In this document: one piece after another, positions 57,617 to 64,000 of the stretch
Layout: every line of letters begins with the position of its first letter
Position numbering within the stretch: position 1 is the stretch's first letter
Assembly (NCBI GenBank): GCA_963800275.1
Contig: CAWDAI010000006.1
Span: 1-64,000 of the forward strand
DNA: 64,000 bases
Direction: 5' to 3'
DNA from: JAFMJV01 sp963800275
Lineage (GTDB): Bacteria; Chloroflexota; Limnocylindria; Limnocylindrales; CSP1-4
Position numbers and translations under genes: made by a program
Notes under the pieces: model-generated
What the model saw: the letters and a program-made list of their open reading frames with translations, nothing else
Databases searched by the model: none
What the model was told of the DNA's origin: nothing

Positions 57617-58513
57617 TCAGCGGCCGGGCGAGTCCCCGTCAGCGTCGTCGGCTCGGCCCCAATCGAGATCCATCCGCAGGTAGTGCGCGAGCTGCTCGTT
57701 GTAGGGGCCATAGAACTGCCGCAGGCGCTCGATGACCGCTTCGTCGAATGGTTCGTGGGGCTTGTTGCGATTGCGCATGACGCGCGGCAGCGCCTCGCGC
57801 CGGGGCAGGCCCAGGTAGTCGCAGACCTCGTCCATCACGCTGGGCGGGTCACGGAACCAACGCTCGCTCTGGATCACCAGCAGCTGATCGTCGGGAAAGT
57901 GGGTCAGCCAGCGCTCGAGCTGGGGCTGGTAGATGCCTCGTCGGACCACCAGCGGGTCGTTGGGGCGCTTGTCCGGCGGCACCCTCAGCCCACGCTCGTC
58001 GCCCGGCGGCCCGATCTCCGCCTCCACGGCCTCGCGGAAGGTTCGCGTCTCGCCACACTGGCGCAGGCACCAGGCCCAGTGGGAGGCCGCGCGCAGCGCG
58101 GGGTCGCGCAGCAGCACCAGCAGGCGGGCGTGGGGCACGGCCCGCGCCACCCGGGCCGGCGCGTTGGGCTGGCTCAGGTAGGACGGGCTCGACTCACCGG
58201 TGAGGACCGGATGGAGGCCCTCGTGATAGCGCCTTCGGCGAGCCTTGTTGGGCGGGAACCGCAGTCGGTACCAGCCGGTGCCATAGGTGTAGCGATGGGT
58301 ATCGAAGAAATGGGTCTCGGCCGGGCCTTCCAGCACGTTGGGGTGGGCGTTGAGCTGGCCCAGCAGGTGCGTGGTGCCACTGCGCGCCGCGCCGATGATG
58401 ATGAAGTCGGGCAGCAGGTGGTTCCGGCCCAGGACCCGGCCACGCAGCCGGCGGGCGCCCCGTCGCCCCAGCGATCGCTCGAGCGCGCGGTGCAATCTGG
58501 CCCCTGGTCCCAT
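57617..58513 (-). CDS. Sulfotransferase
   Basis: About 298 residues from ATG at 58513; a longer open frame upstream is the shadow of the divergent gene. PAPS-binding 5' loop FIIIGAARSGTTHLLGQLNA, and 3'-phosphate motif LLVLLRDPALRAASHWAWCL. The GTGWYRLRFPPNKARRRRYH segment resembles heparan-sulfate-type bacterial sulfotransferases. It moves sulfate from PAPS onto a sugar or other hydroxyl acceptor. Divergent from the histidine-kinase-like gene 55 bases away. Confidence 0.87.
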   Translation of the reverse strand: MGPGARLHRALERSLGRRGARRLRGRVLGRNHLLPDFIIIGAARSGTTHLLGQLNAHPNVLEGPAETHFFDTHRYTYGTGWYRLRFPPNKARRRRYHEGLHPVLTGESSPSYLSQPNAPARVARAVPHARLLVLLRDPALRAASHWAWCLRQCGETRTFREAVEAEIGPPGDERGLRVPPDKRPNDPLVVRRGIYQPQLERWLTHFPDDQLLVIQSERWFRDPPSVMDEVCDYLGLPRREALPRVMRNRNKPHEPFDEAVIERLRQFYGPYNEQLAHYLRMDLDWGRADDADGDSPGR

Positions 58514-58568
58514 GGGCCTGAGTATGCCAGCGCCACCGGCGCGGCCCGGGCTCGCTATGCTCAGGCCC

Positions 58569-59237
58569 ATGGAGCCCAGCCCCGAGGCGATCCGTTCGAT
58601 CACCCATGACATGCGCAACCTGCTCACAGCCATCCGCGGCCATGCGGAGCTGGCCCTGCGCGGCATCCCACCCGAGGACCCCGCGCGTGAGGACGTGGCC
58701 CACTGCGTCGTCGTGGCAGCCGCGCTCTTCGACCTCATCGACCAGCTCGACGGAGCAGACGCGAGCGATTCCCTCATCGCGGTCAACCTCGACAGCAGCG
58801 TGGGCGCCATGCGTCGCCTCCTCGACGCGCTCCTGCCCGACACGCTCGAGCTGATCGTGGCCACCGACGCCGTCGGCGCCTACGTCGGCATCCCCAAGCT
58901 GCGCATCGAGCGCATCGTGCTGAACCTCGCCCTCAACGCCCGCGATGCCATGGACGGCGGCGGCACCCTCACCATCCGCACCGACCGGCCCGCCGACGAC
59001 CTCGCCCGCATCATCGTCTCCGACACCGGGGAGGGCTTCAGCGACGAGGCGCTCGAACACCTCTTCGAGGAGGGCTTCACGACCAAGGCCGATCGCGGCG
59101 GCAGCGGCCACGGGCTCTCTGCGCTGGCGCCGTTCGTGGACCGGGTCGGTGGCTCCATCGAGGTCAATTCGGTCAGCGGCGAGGGCGCCACCATCACGGT
59201 GTCCCTGCCCACGGCCGATCCGCTCCACATCGGCTGA
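58569..59237 (+). CDS. Small soluble histidine-kinase-like protein
   Basis: 222 residues. The dimerisation/phosphoacceptor helix has the H-box RSITHDMRNLLTAIRGHAEL; the ATPase domain has the N-box RIVLNLALNARDAM, G1 VSDTGEGF, F-box EGFTTK and G2 GSGHGLSAL. It has no sensor or membrane segment, so it is a bare catalytic core. No response-regulator gene is adjacent. The start ATG at 58569 is 55 bases from the divergent sulfotransferase start. Confidence 0.85.
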   Translation: MEPSPEAIRSITHDMRNLLTAIRGHAELALRGIPPEDPAREDVAHCVVVAAALFDLIDQLDGADASDSLIAVNLDSSVGAMRRLLDALLPDTLELIVATDAVGAYVGIPKLRIERIVLNLALNARDAMDGGGTLTIRTDRPADDLARIIVSDTGEGFSDEALEHLFEEGFTTKADRGGSGHGLSALAPFVDRVGGSIEVNSVSGEGATITVSLPTADPLHIG

Positions 59238-59344
59238 AGCCCATCGCGGCCCGGGTCCGCGCACCCGTGGGGGACCGGTCCGCGCACTCGTGGGGGAGTA
59301 GCATGGGCGCCCGAGGAAGGACACATCGGAGGAACCCCCGCCCC

Positions 59345-60302
59345 ATGGCTAACCCGCTCGTCACCGTCATCGGCGCCGGCAACGTCGGAGCCACGACCGC
59401 CCAGCGCATCGTCGAGCAAGGACTTGCCGATGTCTGGCTCGTGGACATCGTGGAGGGCCTGCCCCAGGGCAAGGCGCTCGACCTCGCAGAGGCCGCTCCG
59501 GTGGCCGGGCACGACATGGTCGTGCGGGGCACCAACGACTACGCCGATACCGCCGGCTCCGACGTCATCGTGGTCACCTCTGGCCTGGCGCGACAGCCGG
59601 GCATGAGCCGCGACGACCTCATGGCCAAGAACGCCGGCATCGTGCGCAGCGTGGTGGAGCAGTCGGTGGCCTACTCGCCAGAGTCCATCGTGGTCGTGGT
59701 GACCAACCCGCTCGATGCCATGTGCCACGTGGCCCTGGAGGCCAGCGGCCTGCCGTCGGACCGCGTGGTGGGCATGGCCGGCGTGCTCGACACCAGCCGC
59801 TTCCGTACCTTCGTGGCCATGGAGCTCGGCGTCTCGGTGGTCAACACCTGCGCCTTCGTCCTCGGCGGCCACGGCGACACGATGGTGCCGCTGCCGCGCT
59901 ACTGCACCGTGGGCGGCGTGCCCATCACCGAGCTCATGTCGACCGAGCAGATCGAGCCGCATCGTGGAGCGCACGCGCAACGGCGGCGCCGAGATCGTGT
60001 CCCTGCTCAAGTCCGGCAGTGCCTACTACGCGCCGGCCTCCTCGGTCGCGATCATGGTCGATGCCATCATCAACGACCGCCACATGATCCTGCCCTGCGC
60101 GTCCTACCTGGAGGGCCAGTACGGCTACGACGGGCTCTACGTGGGCGTGCCCACGCGTCTTGGTAGTGGCGGCGTGGAGGGCATCGTCGAGATCGGTTTG
60201 ACGGGCGAGGAGCGGGCCATGTTCGACAAGTCCGCCTCCGCGGTGCAGGGCCTGGTCGAGAAGCTCGTCTCGATGGGGGCGCTGCGCGCGCCCGAGCGCT
60301 AG
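59345..60302 (+). CDS. mdh: Malate dehydrogenase (one frameshift)
   Basis: About 318 residues, LDH-like type. MANPLVTVIGAGNVGATTAQ (NAD loop), LVDIVEGLPQGKALDLAEAA, SDVIVVTSGLARQPGMSRDD (the Arg-containing loop that selects malate), VVTNPLDAMCHVALEASGLP, and the catalytic His in FVLGGHGDTMVPLPRY. One extra base near 59963 (ATCGAGCCGCATCGTGG) shifts the frame; the rest continues SAYYAPASSVAIMVDAIIND. The enzyme converts malate to oxaloacetate in the TCA cycle. Context is unlinked: it is followed 160 bases later by mmsA. Confidence 0.94.
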
Positions 60303-60462
60303 CCGGCACCCTCGAAGCGGCGGTGACCGGCGACCGGCGCCGGCGGCACTGACTGCCCCGGGGCGGCCGAGGCTCACCCGGCTGCGGGCCGTTCGGCAGG
60401 GGAGCCGCTCGACATCATCGATTATCGTAGGCAGTACACACTCCCAGACACGAGGTCCGCAC

Positions 60463-62003
60463 ATGACGCAGACGATGGAGCCTCAGGCGACTGAGGCACA
60501 AGGGACGCTCCCGAGGGTCAGCCACTGGATCGACGGCAAGGTCGTACCTTCCGCCTCCGGCCAGAGCCGGCCCGTCTACAACCCCGCCACCGGGCAGCAG
60601 ACCAAGACGGTCGACATCGCCAGCGTGGAGGAGATCGACCAGGCCGTCGCGGCGGCCAAGGCCGCCTATCCCCGGGTGGCGCGCGACCTCGCTGGCCAAG
60701 CGGGCGGACATCATGTTCCGCATCCGCAACGCCTTCGACACGCACCGCGACGAGATCGCCGCGATCATCACCAGCGAGCACGGCAAGGTCCTCAGCGACG
60801 CCGCCGGCGAGCTCGCGCGCGGCATCGAGAACATCGAGTACGCCTGTGGCGTGCCCCAGATGCAGAAGGGCGAGTTCAGCGAGCAGGTCAGCGGCGGGGT
60901 GGACGTCTACTCCATCCGCCAGCCCCTCGGCGTGGTCGCCGGCATCACACCCTTCAACTTCCCGGCCATGGTGCCGATGTGGATGTTCGGCAATGCCATC
61001 GCCACCGGCAACACCTTCGTGCTCAAGCCCTCCACGGTCGACCCCTCGCGTCTCGGTCTACCTCGCCCAGCTGATGCAGGAAGCGGGGCTGCCCGACGGC
61101 GTCTTCAACGTGGTCCAGGGTGACCGCGTGGCCGTCTCCGGCCTGACCGAGCACCCCGACATCGCCGCCGTCTCGTTCGTGGGCTCGACCCCGGCGGCCC
61201 GGCGCATCTACGAGACCGGCACCCAGGCCGGCAAGCGCGTGCAGGCGCTCGGCGGGGCCAAGAACCACATGCTCGTGCTGCCCGATGCGGACATCGGCCT
61301 GACCGCCGATGCCTGTGTCAGCGCCGGCTACGGCAGCGCCGGCGAGCGTTGCATGGCCATCGCCACCGTGGTCACCGTAGGCGACGTCCACGACCCGCTC
61401 ATCGAGGCCATCAAGGAGCGCCTGCCGCAGGTCGTCATCGGCGACGGCACCGACCGGAGCCCCAGATGGGGCCGCTGGTCACCAGGACCCACCGGGACAA
61501 GGTCGCGAGCTACATCGAGGCCGGTGCCGCCGACGGTGCCAAGGTCGTCGCCGACGGCCGCGAGCACCCGCTGTACAAGGAGTCGGACGGCTTCTACCTG
61601 GGCGTGTCGCTCATCGACGACGTGACCCCCAACATGTCCTGCTACAAGGACGAGATCTTCGGCCCCGTGCTGACGGTCGTACGCGTCGACACCTATGAAG
61701 AGGGCGTGCAAGCTCATCAACAGCCACGAGTTCGGCAACGGCACGGCCATCTTCACCCGCGACGGTGGAGCCGCCCGCCAGTTCCAGTTCGACATCGACG
61801 TCGGGATGGTCGGTATCAACGTGCCCATCCCGGTGCCGGTCTCGTACTACAGCTTCGGCGGCTGGCGCGCCTCGCTCTTCGGCAATTCGCACATGTACGG
61901 CCCCGAGGGCGTCAAGTTCTACACCAAGGGCAAGGTCGTGACCTCGCGCTGGCCTGACCCGGCCACCTCTGAGATCAACCTGGGTTTCCCGCGCACCAAG
62001 TAG
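60463..62003 (+). CDS. mmsA: Methylmalonate-semialdehyde dehydrogenase, CoA-acylating (frameshifted)
   Basis: About 510 residues. LPRVSHWIDGKVVPSASGQS start region, GVVAGITPFNFPAMVPMWMF, NTFVLKPSTVDPSR, AVSFVGSTPAARRIYETGTQ, nucleophile Cys in YGSAGERCMAIATVV, DEIFGPVLTVVRVDTYEEGV, and the family-specific end VPIPVPVSYYSFGGWRASLF. Four single-base shifts (about 60675, 61050, 61460 and 61705) break the frame, yet every motif is kept. It oxidises methylmalonate or malonate semialdehyde to propionyl- or acetyl-CoA in valine, inositol and beta-alanine breakdown. The dihydropyrimidinase gene nearby fits pyrimidine-to-beta-alanine degradation. Confidence 0.93.
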
Positions 62004-62138
62004 CCACGAAGCCCGGCCCTCCTCGGGCCGCTGTCCACCGCTCGGTCGAGCCGGTCACCGCGTCGATGGTGTCCGGCTCGTCTGCTGCCCACGACCCGGT
62101 CCGCTGCGGCCGGACCACGATCCCGGGAGGGGAGCCCC

Positions 62139-62806
62139 GTGCCAGAGCTGCGCGTCGCCGCTGTGATCTTCGATATGGACGGGGTCGTCATCGACTCCGG
62201 TGACATCTATGCCAAGCACTGGCGCCTGTGGGGAGACCAGCACGGCATCGACTTCACCACCCGCATCGCCGCGGTGCACCCCGGCCGCCCCCCGGTCGAG
62301 ACGATCCGGCTGGTGGCGCCCCATCTGGACGCGGAGGCAGAGTCGCGCGTCTTCAACGATGCGCTCGGCGCCGACGACGGGGTCGCCATCGCCGCCATGC
62401 CCGGCGCGCGCGATCTGCTCGAGAGCCTGCCCCTGGGTCGCTGGGCCATCGCCACCAGCGCCTTCCGGGACATCGCCGAGGGTTGGCTGGAGGCGACCGG
62501 CCTCCCACGACCGGCGGCCTTCGGTGACGGTGGACGACATCGAGCACGGCAAGCCCGCCCCCGATCCCTACCTCCTGGCCGCGAAGATGCTGGGCGTGGA
62601 CCCCGCACGCTGCGTGGTGGTGGAGGACTCGCCCGGCGGGCGTGCAGGCGGGCAAGAGCGCCGGCGCGCGCGTGCTCGGCCTGCGCACCACCCACGCGGG
62701 TGCGGAGCTCACCGTGGCCGACTTCGGCACCGCGGGATTGCAGACCATCACCGCCGCCACCGATGGCGAGGACATCGTGCTCAGCTGGGAGCCAGCGTCG
62801 GACTGA
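62139..62806 (+). CDS. HAD-family phosphatase (two frameshifts)
   Basis: About 221 residues. GTG start at 62139 after GGGAGGGGAG. HAD motif I VIFDMDGVVIDSGDIYAKHW, motif II WAIATSAFRDIAEG, then after shifts near 62525 and 62640 motif III DDIEHGKPAPDPYLLAAKML and motif IV CVVVEDSPGGVQAGKSAG-like sequence. Beta-phosphoglucomutase / phosphoglycolate-phosphatase group. Substrate unknown. Confidence 0.87.
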
Positions 62807-62818
62807 CTCGGGGGGCGA

Positions 62819-64000
62819 TCACTTGAGGTACTCGCGGGCCACTTCGCGCTTGAGGAAGCGTCCGGCCCCGGCCTGCCCCTGCCACTCGCCGTCTTCCACG
62901 ATGACCTTCCCGCGCGAGAGCACGACATCACTGCCGCCCTGGACCTCCATGCCCTCGTAGCAGCTGTAGTCGACGTTCATGTGGTGGGTGGAAGCGGACA
63001 GGACGTGCTTGCGGTCGGGGTCGTAGATGACGACGTCCGCGTCGAAGCCGGGGGCGATCAGCGCCCTTGCGGCCGGCGAGGCCGAAGATCCGCGCTGCAG
63101 CGGTGGAGATGACCTCCACCCAGCGCTCCTTGGTGTAGCGGCCCGCGACCACGCCCTGGAACATGAGGTCGACGCGCTCCTCGACACCGGGCAGGCCATT
63201 GGGGATCTTGCGGAAGTCGCCCCGGCCGAGCTCCTTCTGGCCTTCGAAGTCGAAGGGGCAATGGTCGGTGCCGACCGTCTGCAGGTCGCCCTTGACGAGG
63301 CCGCGCCAGAGGTCCTCCTGGTGGTCGGCCGGCCGAAGCGGTGGGCTGCACACGTACTTGGCGCCCTCGAAGCCATTGCCCATGTCCTCGAGCGAGAGGA
63401 ACAGGTACTGGGGACAGGTCTCGGCGAAGGCCATGGCGCCGCGGTCCCGCCCGCGGACCACTTCCTCCAGTGCGTCACGCGAGGAGAGGTGGACGATGTA
63501 CACGGGCGCGTCGGCCGCCTCGGCGAAGCGGATGACGCGGTTGACGCATTCGCCCTCGAAGATGGGCATGCGCGAGACGCCGTGGTAGTAGGGATCGGTC
63601 AGCCCGGCCTCCGCGTTGGCATTGGCCACGATGTCGATGGCCACACCGTTCTCGGCGTGCATCAGGATGAGACCGCCGTTCTCGGCGCTCTGGCGCAGGG
63701 CCGCGAAGATGGCCCCGTCATCGGAGAGGAAGACGCCCGGATAGGCCGTGAACAGCTTGAAGTCGGTGACGCCCTCGTCCACGAGGACGTCCATCTCCTT
63801 GAGCGTGGCGTCGTTGACGTCGCCCATGATCATGTGGAGGCCGTAGTCGATGGAGGCCTTGCCCTCGGCCTTGGCCAGCCAGGTGTCCAGGCCCGGACGC
63901 AGGGCCTCGCCCTTGCCCTGCACGGCGAAGTCGAGGATGGTGGTCGTGCCGCCGAAGGCTGCTGCGCGCGTTCCGGTCTCGAAATCGTCCTTGGAGTAGG
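62819..64000 (-). CDS. Dihydropyrimidinase / D-hydantoinase (N-terminus beyond window, one frameshift)
   Basis: The frame runs off the window's right edge, so the first 60-80 residues with the HxH metal ligands are missing. Visible: AAAFGGTTTILDFAVQGKGE, LILMHAENGVAI (metal-ligand His), VYIVHLSSRDALEEV (second His), FAETCPQYLFL, TVGTDHCPFDFEGQKELG (catalytic Asp), and after a shift near 63062 the end FDADVVIYDPDRKHVLSAST and SCYEGMEVQGGSDVVLSRGK. It opens the dihydropyrimidine ring in the reductive pyrimidine pathway. Convergent with the HAD gene; together with mmsA it suggests uracil/thymine degradation. Confidence 0.93.

Noticed and set aside
58514..58864. N-terminal extension of the sulfotransferase to 58864
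   Set aside because: The extension is antisense to the histidine-kinase-like gene and lacks any similarity; the family fold starts after 58513.

Overview
The window is not one continuous genome. Base composition, promoter style, gene content and indel density change sharply at two points, and at both points genes are cut mid-sequence. I read it as three pieces from three organisms joined end to end (misassembly or concatenation): about 1-14748, 14749-41035 and 41036-64000.

Piece 1 (1-14748, moderate GC) is from a Bacteroidota bacterium. Evidence is the TAnnTTTG-type promoters, a PD40/OmpA outer-membrane protein, a LytTR membrane regulator and a four-helix-bundle gene. Genes in order: partial OmpA-family protein, VanZ-like protein, NhaD-type antiporter, folE, ECF sigma factor, asparagine synthetase, a small PLDc_N membrane protein, tRNA-Leu, four-helix-bundle protein, tRNA-Gly, LytTR regulator, a DUF6051-like hydrolase, mutS. 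It ends in an insertion-sequence remnant and a tandem array of 103-bp repeats. All reading frames here are intact.

Piece 2 (14749-41035, high GC) is actinobacterial. It carries a DEAD/DEAH helicase cut at the junction, hemolysin III, DUF5994, cold-shock protein, an MFS exporter with a MerR regulator, a universal stress protein, an acyltransferase-like protein, a broken GGDEF/EAL protein, a PLP decarboxylase and a DUF6230/DUF6114/secreted-protein cluster. The most notable gene is a heliorhodopsin at 29391-30182, facing a LuxR-type regulator. Then come purC, a MarR/FMN-reductase pair, a succinate-semialdehyde dehydrogenase, a polysaccharide ABC export pair and purS-purQ-purL. Many of the longer genes contain single-base frameshifts, most simply read as uncorrected sequencing errors.

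Piece 3 (41036-64000, high GC) comes from another high-GC bacterium, perhaps Chloroflexota or a deep actinobacterial lineage; I cannot settle which. It starts inside a GT87-like gene and holds a second GT87 gene, a PIG-V-like mannosyltransferase, sufB-sufD, a TMEM198-like membrane protein, a Rieske ferredoxin, an ornithine-cyclodeaminase relative, a rubrerythrin-VIT1 fusion with a cupin, lgt, two tandem secreted FG-GAP proteins, a sulfotransferase, a small histidine-kinase-like protein, malate dehydrogenase, methylmalonate-semialdehyde dehydrogenase, a HAD phosphatase and a dihydropyrimidinase cut by the window end. Frameshifts also occur here, but less densely.

Gene-order conclusions are valid within each piece but not across 14748/14749 or about 41036.
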